DNA of 64,000 nucleotides from Paracoccaceae bacterium (GTDB lineage Bacteria; Pseudomonadota; Alphaproteobacteria; Rhodobacterales; Rhodobacteraceae). The notes beneath the pieces are model-generated. The model searched no databases, had not been told where the DNA came from, and worked only from the letters and a program-made list of their open reading frames with translations. Position 1 is the first letter of the stretch. The number at the start of each line of letters is the position of its first letter. Positions 17,623 to 25,551 of the stretch are shown in pieces. Made by a program: the position numbers and the translations under genes. Location: the NCBI GenBank assembly GCA_028284705.1, contig JANQRE010000020.1, positions 56,372 to 120,371 on the forward strand, read 5' to 3'.

Positions 17623-17919
17623 TTATTTCTGTACTTTCTTGTGGTTTTGAATGACTTCCCGAATGATGAAATTCAGGAAGGATTTGGCGAATTCGGGGTC
17701 GAGATCGGCGCGTTTGGCCAGGTCCTCGAGGCGGGCGATTTGAGCCGCTTCCCGCGTTGGATCTGAAGGCGGCAGATCGTGTTCGGCCTTCAGTTTTCCG
17801 ACCGCTTGGGTGTGCTTGAACCGCTCGCCGAGCGTGTAGACGAGGATGGCATCGAGCCGGTCGATGCTGTCGCGATGCTCCTTGAGAAGCTCGGCGGCTC
17901 GGGTTACCGGATCACTCAT
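17623..17919 (-). CDS. monofunctional chorismate mutase (AroQ class)
   Basis: This 98-residue all-helical chorismate mutase converts chorismate to prephenate for Phe/Tyr synthesis. The AroQ pattern is visible: an N-terminal helix with RDSIDRLDAILVYTLGERF, the basic patch TQAVGKLKAEH, the REAAQIARLEDLA segment and the last helix SFLNFIIREVIQNHKKVQ. It lies 60 bases upstream of rpsP. Tandem 11-bp repeats lie just upstream of its start. Confidence 0.88.
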   Translation of the reverse strand: MSDPVTRAAELLKEHRDSIDRLDAILVYTLGERFKHTQAVGKLKAEHDLPPSDPTREAAQIARLEDLAKRADLDPEFAKSFLNFIIREVIQNHKKVQK

Positions 17920-17942
17920 TTAGCCCCCCAAAACGGTGTATG

Positions 17943-17975
17943 GTTTCCGTACAGCATCCGTATGGCATCCGTACC
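17943..17975. repeat. three tandem 11-bp repeats upstream of chorismate mutase
   Basis: The units GTTTCCGTACA, GCATCCGTATG and GCATCCGTACC lie end to end; the core TCCGTA is invariant. An 11-bp period puts each copy on one DNA face, as for cooperative regulator binding. The array is 23 bases before the chorismate mutase ATG (17919) and 28 bases beyond the GNAT stop. Confidence 0.6.
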
Positions 17976-18003
17976 GACATTTCGGCGGGTCTTTTGCGCA
18001 GGG

Positions 18004-18609
18004 CTAATCAAGGGGGAAGCCTTTCGGTTTGTAGCCCGGATCGGCGTAGTGGGCGATTTCCATGGCGATGCCGTCGGCGAGCTGACTGTTCTTCAGCGCG
18101 TTCGGGGCAGGGTGGCGATAGACGGCATCATCATCGCCGATGGTTTTGGCTTCTTTGTCTTTGGTGCAGCCGAGCCGTTCGCAGAGACGGACCGAGTCAA
18201 GATCATAGGGATCGACGTAAGTCACGACCGTGTCCCAGTTGAGCACGTCATAGACATGGCGCCGCACGGCACTGACAGCTTCAAGCGCGATGCCCCGACC
18301 GGCGACTTCCGGCCAGATGATCCAGGCGATCTCGCGCTCGGGCCACATGGCAGGATACCAGGCACCGGCCATGCCATAGGTCTCGTCGCTCTCCTTGTCA
18401 TGGATCATCCACATGCCGTAGCCGCGAATTTCCCAATGGCCGATCTCGGCGGCATAGAGCATCCAGGCCTCGTAGGGGTTCAGTGGCCCGCCCATATAGC
18501 GGGCGCGGAAGCTGGTGAAAGTGGCTTTGAAGTTCGGATAATCCTCGGGCTGCGGACCTTTCAGGAGCAGCCGGTTGGTTTCCAGCACGGGGATGTCACG
18601 ATGTCCCAT
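18004..18609 (-). CDS. GNAT acetyltransferase 1 of 4 (RimJ/RimL type)
   Basis: This 201-residue acetyl-CoA-dependent N-acetyltransferase begins VLETNRLLLKGPQPEDYPNF, the RimJ/RimL-type (Acetyltransf_3) start. It has EIAWIIWPEVAGRGIALEA with the acetyl-CoA pyrophosphate-binding Rxx-G-x-A type loop (GRGIA) and the conserved SVRLCERLGC helix. Its ATG shares one base with the preceding stop (TGATG at 18607-18611). It is the last of four coupled GNAT genes downstream of ffh. The acceptor is unknown. Confidence 0.88.
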   Translation of the reverse strand: MGHRDIPVLETNRLLLKGPQPEDYPNFKATFTSFRARYMGGPLNPYEAWMLYAAEIGHWEIRGYGMWMIHDKESDETYGMAGAWYPAMWPEREIAWIIWPEVAGRGIALEAVSAVRRHVYDVLNWDTVVTYVDPYDLDSVRLCERLGCTKDKEAKTIGDDDAVYRHPAPNALKNSQLADGIAMEIAHYADPGYKPKGFPLD

Positions 18610-19148
18610 CAGAGCGCCTCCGATATCTGGTCGGGGCCGGGGTGACGGAAGAGCCGGTCGAGACCCATATGCGGGTTCTCATAAGTCCGCTCATGCACGG
18701 CGCCCATGCGGGTCGCCAGCGCGGCGGAGCGGTCATTTCCGGGCACGATATTGCTGGTCAGCGTCGTGAAACCGAGTTCGGCATAGGCGTAGCGGCGCAC
18801 TTCCATTGCGGCCTCGTAAGCGATGCCCTTGCCTTCGGAGCCTTCGAACATCACCCAGCCGATCTCCGGTTCCGGCCAGCCATCGGGGTTCCAGATGCCG
18901 ACGATGCCAAGTGGGGTATCGTTGCCGGTTTCGGTCACGGTCCAGTAGCTGTAGCCGCGGACCACCCAATGGCCGATCATCAGACCCCACCAGCGCCAGG
19001 CGTCTTGACGTGAAAGCGGCCCGCCAAAGCCTTCCGAGCGTTCCGCATCGGCGAAGAACGCGATCACGGCTTCCGCATCGCTTTCTTTGGGGCCGCGCAA
19101 GGTCAGGCGCTCGGTGGTCAGAACCGGGATATCGAGGTCGATCTTCAT
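18609..19148 (-). CDS. GNAT acetyltransferase 2 of 4
   Basis: The 179-residue product (from ATG 19148) opens VLTTERLTLRGPKESDAEAV and has EIGWVMFEGSEGKGIAYEA as the acetyl-CoA loop, then NDRSAALATRMGA. The longer frame up to 19301 is spurious because the start overlaps the previous stop as ATGA (19145-19148). It is most similar by eye to the next gene (ERLTLRGPK in both), indicating tandem duplication. Confidence 0.88.
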   Translation of the reverse strand: MKIDLDIPVLTTERLTLRGPKESDAEAVIAFFADAERSEGFGGPLSRQDAWRWWGLMIGHWVVRGYSYWTVTETGNDTPLGIVGIWNPDGWPEPEIGWVMFEGSEGKGIAYEAAMEVRRYAYAELGFTTLTSNIVPGNDRSAALATRMGAVHERTYENPHMGLDRLFRHPGPDQISEAL

Positions 19149-19678
19149 GCGGCCATCTCCGGTTTCGGGTGGCGATAGACGAGCCCCTGCTTGTCCGGCT
19201 TGCAGTATTCCGCATCTGGGTCGAGCACTGCGCCGAGCCGTTCGGCCAATCGGATCGAGGGCGCGTTTTCGGGGTTGATATAGCTGACAATGGTGTCCCA
19301 TTTCAGCACGTTCCAGGCATGATCGATACAGGCCTCAGCCGCTTCGCGTGCGATGCCTTGGCCTTCCATCTTGGGATCAAACAGAACCCAGCCGATCTCT
19401 GTCTCCGGCCAGCCTTGGGGATACCAGTGGCCGACAATGCCCAAAGCCGTATCATCGCCTTTCAGCGTCACCACGAACATCCCATAACCGCGTATGATCC
19501 AATGGCCCATCTCGGTGCCGAAGAAGCCCCAGGCCTGCCAAGGCTCCATCGGTCCTCCGACGAATTTCGCCCGGTCGGTGGCGTAGAAGGCCATGAATAT
19601 CTCTGCATCGGCTGGCTTCGGTCCGCGCAGGGTCAGGCGCTCGGTTTCGAGCGTTGGGGTCGAGAAGGTGACGCTCAT
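19145..19678 (-). CDS. GNAT acetyltransferase 3 of 4
   Basis: This 177-residue paralogue has TLETERLTLRGPKPADAEIF, the TEIGWVLFDPKMEGQGIAREA acetyl-CoA segment and NAPSIRLAERLGA. It overlaps the preceding GNAT by 4 bases (ATGA, 19675-19678). Each copy keeps the W-x-F/P-rich region (GPMEPWQAWGFF here), which may shape the acceptor site. Confidence 0.88.
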   Translation of the reverse strand: MSVTFSTPTLETERLTLRGPKPADAEIFMAFYATDRAKFVGGPMEPWQAWGFFGTEMGHWIIRGYGMFVVTLKGDDTALGIVGHWYPQGWPETEIGWVLFDPKMEGQGIAREAAEACIDHAWNVLKWDTIVSYINPENAPSIRLAERLGAVLDPDAEYCKPDKQGLVYRHPKPEMAA

Positions 19679-20250
19679 GCCGACACCCCGTGACGCCAGA
19701 CCTGATCATCCCCGTCGCCAAGACGGGCCTCCGCCTCGGCGTCGCGCTCAGCCCCGAGGCGTTTGGCGAGGCGCTGAGAGGGCGCATTGCCCGAAGAGAT
19801 GTAGCTGACCACGCCCCCCGAGCCGTAGAGAGACAACGCGTGTTTCAGCGCCGCCTCCGCCGCTTCATGGGCAAACCCCTGTCCATGCGCGCTTTCGTCG
19901 AAGAGATAGCCAAGCTCCGGTTCCTGATCGCCCCATTCCAGGCCGAATGTGATGAACCCGATCAACTGGCCGGTATCTTTGCGTTCGACCGACCAGAGGC
20001 CGTGGCCATGCAACATCCAACCCGCGGTATAGACGCAGAAGTCCGAATAACAATCGGCATCGCTATGCGGGCCCCCAAGGAATTCGGGTTCACCGGTCTG
20101 GTTGATCTTGGTCCAAAGTGCCACGTCCTCCATCTGCGGTGCGCGCAAGACAAGGCGCGCGGTCTCGATCACCGGCACTGACGCGCGCTGAGCGAGAGCG
20201 GCATCCGCCGCCGCCCCTTTGGGCGGTTGGAGGCAACGCATGGCCGTCAT
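19675..20250 (-). CDS. GNAT acetyltransferase 4 of 4, coupled to ffh
   Basis: The 191-residue product has VIETARLVLRAPQMEDVALW and the acetyl-CoA segment ELGYLFDESAHGQGFAHEA, then NAPSQRLAKRLGA. Its ATG at 20250 overlaps the ffh stop (ATGA, 20247-20250); a second ATG at 20241 is possible. It has about 15 more N-terminal residues than its paralogues. It is the first of four GNATs translated in the wake of the SRP protein. Confidence 0.87.
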   Translation of the reverse strand: MTAMRCLQPPKGAAADAALAQRASVPVIETARLVLRAPQMEDVALWTKINQTGEPEFLGGPHSDADCYSDFCVYTAGWMLHGHGLWSVERKDTGQLIGFITFGLEWGDQEPELGYLFDESAHGQGFAHEAAEAALKHALSLYGSGGVVSYISSGNAPSQRLAKRLGAERDAEAEARLGDGDDQVWRHGVSA

Positions 20251-21746
20251 TTTTTCTTGCCAAACCCGGAGAGGCCGGGCGGGAGGGCACCCCCACCGAG
20301 ACCCGGCAGGTTGCCCGCACCGGGAGGCACGTTTATGCCCATCTGCTTGGCAGCCTCGGCCATGGCTTTGGGGTCGTTCATGTCGGGCATACCCTTGCCG
20401 AACATGCCTTTCATGGCCTGTTTCAGCATGCCGCCTTTGCCCATCTTGCCCATTTTCTTCATCATGTCGGACATCTGGCGCTGCATTTTCAGGAGTTTGT
20501 TGAGGTCAGACACCTCCATGCCGGCGCCGGCGGCGATGCGTTTCTTGCGGGACGCCTGCAGGATTTGCGGATTGGCGCGCTCACGCTTGGTCATGGACTG
20601 GATCAGCGCGACCTGCTGTTTGAGGATTTTGTCATCTAGGCCGGCATCCTCGACCTGTTTGGCCATCTTCTTCATGCCGGGCATCATCCCCATGATGCCC
20701 TCCATGCCGCCCATCTTCATCATCTGTTCGAGCTGGGATTTCAGGTCGTTCATATTGAACTGACCCTTCTGGAAGCGCTTCATCATGCGCTCAGCCTGTT
20801 CGGCCTCGATGGTTTCCTGCGCTTTCTCGACGAGGGCCACGATATCGCCCATGCCAAGGATGCGGCCTGCGATACGGTCGGGCTCGAAAGTCTCGAGCGC
20901 GTCCATCTTCTCGCCGAGACCGACGAATTTGATCGGCTTGCCGGTCACCGCGCGCATGGACAGGGCGGCGCCGCCGCGCCCGTCGCCATCCATCCGGGTC
21001 AGGACCACGCCGGAGATGCCGATCTTGTCGTCAAACTCTTCGGCGACCTCGACGGCGACCTGACCGGTGAGGCCATCCACCACAAGAAGCGTTTCGCGGG
21101 GTTTGACGACGTCGCGGACGTCCTCGACCTCCTGCATGAGCACTTCGTCAATTTGAAGCCGCCCCGCGGTGTCGAGCATGTAGACGTCGTAGCCGCCCAG
21201 CGTCGCCTGCTGCTTGGCGCGTTTGGCGATGTCGACGGGCTTTTCGCCCGGCACGATGGGCAACGTGTCGACGCCGATTTGCGCGGCGAGGATTGCAAGC
21301 TGGTCCATCGCGGCAGGGCGGTAGACGTCGAGGGAGGCCATCAGCACGCGCTTGCCGTTCTTCTCCGTCAGTCGCTTGGCGAGTTTGCCGGTGGTGGTGG
21401 TCTTACCGCCGCCCTGCAGGCCGACCATCAGGATCGGGGCGGGCGGGTTGTCGATTTTCAGCTCACCGGGTTCTTCGTTGTCCCCGGCGAGGACGTGTTT
21501 CAGCTCGTCATGGACGATTTTGACGACCTGTTGGCCAGGGGTGACGGATTTGGTGACCGCCTGACCGGTGGCCTTTTCCTGCACCGCCTTGACGAAAGAG
21601 CGGGCGACGGGCAGCGAGACGTCGGCCTCCAGTAGCGCCACGCGCACCTCGCGGAGCGCGGTTTTGACGTCATCCTCCGACAGCGCGCCTTGTTTGGTGA
21701 GACGATCAAAGACGCCGGAGAGGCGTTCGGACAGATTTTCAAACAT
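20247..21746 (-). CDS. ffh: signal recognition particle protein Ffh
   Basis: Ffh is the SRP54 GTPase that binds signal sequences and 4.5S RNA and targets ribosomes to FtsY. N-domain: FENLSERLSGVFDRLTKQG. G-domain: GLQGGGKTTTTGKLAKRL (P-loop, about residues 107-124), DTAGRLQIDEVLM and GLGEKMDALETFEPDRIAGRILGMGD. The Met-rich M-domain has MMKMGGMEGIMGMMPGMKKM and a long Met/Gly C-terminus. I choose ATG 21746 (AGGAG nine bases before) over the TTG two codons upstream, giving 499 residues. It heads a coupled run of four GNAT genes. Confidence 0.97.
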   Translation of the reverse strand: MFENLSERLSGVFDRLTKQGALSEDDVKTALREVRVALLEADVSLPVARSFVKAVQEKATGQAVTKSVTPGQQVVKIVHDELKHVLAGDNEEPGELKIDNPPAPILMVGLQGGGKTTTTGKLAKRLTEKNGKRVLMASLDVYRPAAMDQLAILAAQIGVDTLPIVPGEKPVDIAKRAKQQATLGGYDVYMLDTAGRLQIDEVLMQEVEDVRDVVKPRETLLVVDGLTGQVAVEVAEEFDDKIGISGVVLTRMDGDGRGGAALSMRAVTGKPIKFVGLGEKMDALETFEPDRIAGRILGMGDIVALVEKAQETIEAEQAERMMKRFQKGQFNMNDLKSQLEQMMKMGGMEGIMGMMPGMKKMAKQVEDAGLDDKILKQQVALIQSMTKRERANPQILQASRKKRIAAGAGMEVSDLNKLLKMQRQMSDMMKKMGKMGKGGMLKQAMKGMFGKGMPDMNDPKAMAEAAKQMGINVPPGAGNLPGLGGGALPPGLSGFGKKK

Positions 21747-21812
21747 CTCCAAAGGCTCCTTTGCCTTGTTGTTTCACCAAACCCATATAGGGCCGTTGCA
21801 AATGCAGTTTGA

Positions 21813-21938
21813 CCCCCACGGGCGAAACTCGCTGGTGGGGGGCGATCCTGCATAGAGTCAGGACCGGAAGGCAGATGCTTCCGGATGTTGCGCGCGATCT
21901 ACGCGCGCGAAGGGTTTGAGTCAAGCGCCCGGCTTTTT
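21813..21938 (+). ncRNA. candidate structured RNA upstream of ffh, with SRP-RNA-like motif
   Basis: Three strong hairpins follow one another: CCCCCAC/GTGGGGG with inner GCGA/TCGC (21813-21841), CCGGAAG/CTTCCGG (21864-21884) and TTGCGCGCG/CGCGCGCGAA (21888-21910). A T5 run ends at 21937. GTCAGG-A-CCGGAAGG at 21857-21871 matches the conserved apical part of SRP RNA (GTCAGGTCCGGAAGG in E. coli). The 3' AGCAG segment that Ffh contacts is replaced by CAGATGC, so I do not call it ffs. It may be a diverged SRP RNA, a decoy or an unrelated RNA. A short ORF frame overlaps it. Confidence 0.3.
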
Positions 21939-22092
21939 GCACATCGCGAAACTAATTCGACGGAAGCGCGCAGACCACACGTGTGCTGATGAAACCCATC
22001 TTTCGGTTTCGCAAGACCAACAGGCCGCTTTGATCGCCTTTCTCGAAGGCCAGGTGATCTACCAAGCGGACGGTAATGAGGAAGATCATTAA
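21916..22092 (+). pseudogene. possible 58-codon ORF or C-terminal gene remnant
   Basis: The frame is open from 21856 to TAA 22090-22092, with TTG 21916 as the only plausible start and no good ribosome site. The end reads HLSVSQDQQAALIAFLEGQV, which resembles the last helix of di-haem cytochrome c peroxidase-like proteins by pattern, but no haem motif remains. It could be a degraded gene end or chance coding. It ends 19 bases before a strong hairpin. Confidence 0.25.
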
Positions 22093-22110
22093 CTAGTCGT
22101 CTTGCGAGCA

Positions 22111-22144
22111 GGTTGGGGCCGTCTGGCCATGGACGGCCCCAACC
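22111..22144. repeat. 13-bp perfect hairpin before the VOC gene
   Basis: GGTTGGGGCCGTC (22111-22123) pairs perfectly with GACGGCCCCAACC (22132-22144) around an 8-base loop. It ends 14 bases before the ATG at 22159, and no U-run follows in either direction. In RNA it would be very stable and could block the ribosome site of the VOC gene. Confidence 0.6.
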
Positions 22145-22158
22145 GGTATTCTAGGGCC

Positions 22159-22533
22159 ATGTCCTATATCGGCCTCGATCATATTGTGCTCAGCTGCCAT
22201 GACGTACCGGCGATGCTCGACTTCTATCAGAACGTGCTCGGCGCGCGCGTAGGAGAGGAGCGCCCGGGTAAATGGGCGATCTGGTTCGGACCCCATAAGA
22301 TCAGCTTGCAGAACGAGGCGTCGAAACCGGCTCTGGCAGAGGCCACGACGCCCGGGAGCGGTAATTTCTGCGTTGTGACTGAGACGCCAGTGGCCGAGAT
22401 GTCCAAGAAAATCCGGCTAAGCGGGGTTTATATCCTGGAATCGGGTGAAAAGCAGGGCGCCCAGGGCAAGCTCAATTCGATCTATTTCCGCGATCCGGAA
22501 GGCAATCTGGTGGAGATTTCAAACCGCCTTTGA
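22159..22533 (+). CDS. VOC (glyoxalase/dioxygenase superfamily) protein
   Basis: This 124-residue vicinal-oxygen-chelate protein has the paired beta-alpha-beta-beta-beta modules: GLDHIVLSCHDVPAMLDFYQNVLG (metal His at HIV) and IYFRDPEGNLVEIS (metal Glu in the last strand). I start at ATG 22159 (MSYIGLDHIV), since upstream residues of the longer frame come from the hairpin. It is related to small glyoxalase/fosfomycin-resistance-like proteins; the substrate is unknown. Its end overlaps the convergent gene by 15 bases. Confidence 0.85.
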   Translation: MSYIGLDHIVLSCHDVPAMLDFYQNVLGARVGEERPGKWAIWFGPHKISLQNEASKPALAEATTPGSGNFCVVTETPVAEMSKKIRLSGVYILESGEKQGAQGKLNSIYFRDPEGNLVEISNRL

Positions 22534-22989
22534 GGCGCGTGCAGCTTCTAGCCAGTCATTGATCGCTTTGGCCACGCCATGGTGATCGCCGACATTGGAA
22601 TAGGCCTGCGTGATTGGATGCCGTCCAGCGCTTTGCCCGGTCAGGACCAGTGCGACGCGCAGCATATTGCCATTGCCTTCGAGTTCCGCCCCTTTGACTT
22701 CCTCCAGCGGGTGAACGACCTGTTTCGCCCGGTTGAGGTTCTTGCGCTGGATCGTCAGCGTTCCGGCTTGGCGATCAAAGATCAGTTGCACCCGGCGGAC
22801 AAAGACATACATTGTCAACAGCCCGACAAATGTGCCGATGAAGAACATCGCGCCGAACCATTCGCCCGCCATGATCAAGCCGACGCCGATGGCTGTGAAG
22901 AGGAAGGCCAGACCACCAGTCAGCACCGCGACCCAGATCGGGTTTTCGCCGACAATCAGGTGCTCCGGCGTATTTCGGGTGACTTTCAT
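22519..22989 (-). CDS. small membrane protein with two helices and C-terminal beta domain, unknown
   Basis: The 156-residue product has two hydrophobic helices at about residues 18-40 and 46-64. A soluble part follows beginning RRVQLIFDRQAGTLTIQRK, a pattern like bacterial PH-like membrane proteins. No family can be named with confidence. It is convergent with and overlaps the VOC gene. Confidence 0.65.
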   Translation of the reverse strand: MKVTRNTPEHLIVGENPIWVAVLTGGLAFLFTAIGVGLIMAGEWFGAMFFIGTFVGLLTMYVFVRRVQLIFDRQAGTLTIQRKNLNRAKQVVHPLEEVKGAELEGNGNMLRVALVLTGQSAGRHPITQAYSNVGDHHGVAKAINDWLEAARASKAV

Positions 22990-23027
22990 GGGAGCGACGA
23001 TAGCCGCCCCCAGGGGTTCGGGTCCAG

Positions 23028-23600
23028 TCAGGCGGCGAGCGCGTCGATCTGTGGGGCCAGGCTTGCGAGTTTCGCCTCCGCACCCGACCCCAACTGGTCG
23101 GCAGCAATCACCGTCACGTCATGAATGCCGATGAAACCCAGCACATGGCGCAGATAAGGCGTGGCGAAGTCGATATCGGATCCCGCAGCGGTTCCGCCGG
23201 AGGCCACGGCGATGATCGCGCGCTTGCCTTCCAGCAACCCGAGCGGGCCGTTTTCGCCATATTTGAATGTGCGCCCGGCCCGCGCCACCATATCGACCCA
23301 GGCTTTCAGATTGGCCGGAACCCCGAAATTATAGATCGGCAGCCCAATGACCACGGTGTCGGCAGCTTCAAGCTCTTCCACCAGCTTGTCAGACACCGCT
23401 AACGTCTCCAGCTGCTCGGCACTGCGTTTGTCGGCAGGCGTGAAATTTGCAGCCACCCAGGCCTCATGCACGATGGGAAGCGGCTCGGACAGGTCCCGGC
23501 GGATCACCTCGCCGCCCAGTTTTTCAACGATGCGCGCGGTCAGATCGCGGGAGACAGAGCCCTGCAGGCGGGCTGAGGTGTCGATATGCAGAATGGTCAT
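23028..23600 (-). CDS. azoR: FMN-dependent NADH-azoreductase (NAD(P)H quinone oxidoreductase family)
   Basis: This 190-residue flavodoxin-like reductase has HIDTSARLQGSVSRDL at the start (FMN phosphate loop), GLPIYNFGVPANLKAWVDMVARAGRTF as the FMN isoalloxazine region, and ATPYLRHVLGFIGI near the end, the AzoR pattern. ATG 23600 has AAGGAG before it; the longer frame is not coding. It lies divergent to a LysR gene 105 bases away, a common arrangement in which the LysR protein controls the reductase. Confidence 0.9.
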   Translation of the reverse strand: MTILHIDTSARLQGSVSRDLTARIVEKLGGEVIRRDLSEPLPIVHEAWVAANFTPADKRSAEQLETLAVSDKLVEELEAADTVVIGLPIYNFGVPANLKAWVDMVARAGRTFKYGENGPLGLLEGKRAIIAVASGGTAAGSDIDFATPYLRHVLGFIGIHDVTVIAADQLGSGAEAKLASLAPQIDALAA

Positions 23601-23705
23601 GTGATGCTCCTTCGAGGTGAAAGTTGAGATTGCATCGACACGTAGTTTCTGCATTGTTGAACGCAACTGAGTTTGAGAAACACAAGCTGTGGATGAGCGC
23701 ACATT

Positions 23706-24593
23706 ATGAATATTGACAACTGGGATGAATTCCGAACAGCCTATCAGGTCGCCCGCCTGCGCACGGTCTCCGCCGCGGCGGAAGTGCTGGGCGTGCACCA
23801 CGCCACGGTGATCCGCCATATCGACAGTCTCGAAGGCAAGCTGGGCGCCAAGCTATTCCAGCGCCACGCGCGCGGCTACACGCCAACGGAAGCGGGCGAG
23901 GACCTGCTGACCGTGGCGGGCGCGACCGAAGATCAACTGACGCAACTGGCGGGTCGTATTCATGGCCGCGGTGCCTCGGTCTCTGGCGAGTTGATCATCA
24001 CCTGCCTGCCACAGATGTCGCCGCTGATGGCCAAAACGCTGACGAAATACCAGATCGAACACCCGGAGGTGCGGACCAATCTCATCGTCGATCTGCGGCC
24101 TTTGAAGCTGGAATATGGCGAGGCGCATGTGGCGTTGCGAGCCGGTGCCCCGGGCAATGATCTCGACAATATCGTGCAGGAGCTTGGCAAGCTCCCAATG
24201 TCGCTCTTTGCTCATCGCGACTACATTTTCCGCCACGGGCCGCTGAACGGCATCGAGGATATCCCCAATCACCGCTTCTGTCGCGTGGCTACGCTGAACA
24301 CCCGCGTACCGTTTATGAAATGGATCGGCGACAACGTGCCGGAAGAGAATGTCGTCTATAAATGCTCTGACACAAACACCGTGCAAGACGCGGTTCTGGC
24401 TGGCGCGGGCATCGGGTTCCTGCCGCGCTATATGGGCAATGCCGCGCCCGATATGGTCGAAGTGATGGACCCCAATCCCGAATGGTTTGTCACTTTCTGG
24501 TGCGTCACCCATGTGGATTTGCACCGCACGGCGAAAGTGTCGAGCTTCGTGAGTTTCCTCAAGGAAGAGGCCAAGACCTGGCCGGAACTCTGA
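23706..24593 (+). CDS. LysR family transcriptional regulator, divergent from azoR
   Basis: The 295-residue protein has the N-terminal LysR helix-turn-helix (FRTAYQVARLRTVSAAAEVLGVHHATVIRHID) and a periplasmic-binding-protein-like effector domain from about residue 90. The ATG lies 105 bases from azoR, the usual setting for autoregulated divergent control. It is followed 21 bases later by a transporter gene on the same strand. Confidence 0.9.
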   Translation: MNIDNWDEFRTAYQVARLRTVSAAAEVLGVHHATVIRHIDSLEGKLGAKLFQRHARGYTPTEAGEDLLTVAGATEDQLTQLAGRIHGRGASVSGELIITCLPQMSPLMAKTLTKYQIEHPEVRTNLIVDLRPLKLEYGEAHVALRAGAPGNDLDNIVQELGKLPMSLFAHRDYIFRHGPLNGIEDIPNHRFCRVATLNTRVPFMKWIGDNVPEENVVYKCSDTNTVQDAVLAGAGIGFLPRYMGNAAPDMVEVMDPNPEWFVTFWCVTHVDLHRTAKVSSFVSFLKEEAKTWPEL

Positions 24594-24614
24594 CGCCATT
24601 TTGGACCTCCAACC

Positions 24615-25496
24615 ATGACCGATGAGCGCAAAGGCCATTTGGCCATGCTCGCCTTTTCGATGCTCGTGGCGGGCTCGTTTTCGCTAGGCGTGCAGATCGC
24701 AAATGAAGTGACGCCCGCCGCGGTCACGGCCTTTCGCTTTGTGGTGTCTTTCTGCGTCATCGGCTCGCTGGCCTGGGTGATTTCCGGCTTTCGCCGTGCC
24801 TATCTCGTGGCACCGTGGCGATATCTGATCCTCGGCGGGCTCTTTGGCAGTTACTTCGTGCTGATGTTCGAGGGCCTGAGAACCGCGCCGCCGGTCAGCG
24901 CCGCGGCGGTTTTCACGCTGACGCCCCTGATCGCGGCCTTTGCGGGGTTCTTTCTGCTGGGCCAGATCACCACACGGCCCATGCGCTATGCGCTGTTCAT
25001 CGGGGCCATCGGAGCGCTCTGGGTGATCTTTCGCGCTGATCTGGCCCGCGCTCTGGCCTTCGATGTGGGCCGGGGCGAGGCGATCTATTTCGTCGGCTGC
25101 ATCGCCCATGCGATCTACGCGCCGATGGTGCGCAAGCTGAACCGGGGCGAGCCGGTGCTGGTCTTCACCACGGGTATGCTGGCGGGCGGAGCTTTGATTC
25201 TGCTGATCTATGGCTGGAACGACCTGCGGGGGACCGATTGGCTGAACCTGAGCCCGAAGAACTGGGGCATCCTGCTCTACCTGTCGCTGGGCGCCAGTTC
25301 GATGACTTTCGTGCTGCTGCAATTTGCGTCCCTGCGCCTGAAAGCTGCGAAAGTCATGGCCTATACCTATCTCACGCCCTCTTGGGTGCTGGTCTGGGAG
25401 GCGGTGCTCGGCAATGGCTTGCCGCCGGTCCTGATCCTTGTCGGAGTCGCACTAACCGTTGTCGCGCTTGTGATCCTGTTTCGATCCACCGACTGA
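24615..25496 (+). CDS. EamA/DMT family transporter
   Basis: This 293-residue membrane protein has ten predicted helices in two EamA repeats: LAMLAFSMLVAGSFSLGVQIANEVTPAAVTAFRF opens the first and GEAIYFVGCIAHAIYAPMVRKLNRGEPV the second. It belongs to the drug/metabolite exporter superfamily; the substrate is not predictable. It may be co-expressed with the upstream LysR gene. Confidence 0.88.
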   Translation: MTDERKGHLAMLAFSMLVAGSFSLGVQIANEVTPAAVTAFRFVVSFCVIGSLAWVISGFRRAYLVAPWRYLILGGLFGSYFVLMFEGLRTAPPVSAAAVFTLTPLIAAFAGFFLLGQITTRPMRYALFIGAIGALWVIFRADLARALAFDVGRGEAIYFVGCIAHAIYAPMVRKLNRGEPVLVFTTGMLAGGALILLIYGWNDLRGTDWLNLSPKNWGILLYLSLGASSMTFVLLQFASLRLKAAKVMAYTYLTPSWVLVWEAVLGNGLPPVLILVGVALTVVALVILFRSTD

Positions 25497-25551
25497 TAAC
25501 CGTAAGATGGCCACAACGGCTCGCGAAGCCTTTCGAGACAGGGGAGGTCGG

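Noticed and set aside
21813..21938. Confident call of ffs (4.5S SRP RNA)
   Set aside because: The AGCAG contact sequence is absent and the pairing does not give the usual long hairpin, so it is listed only as a candidate structured RNA.
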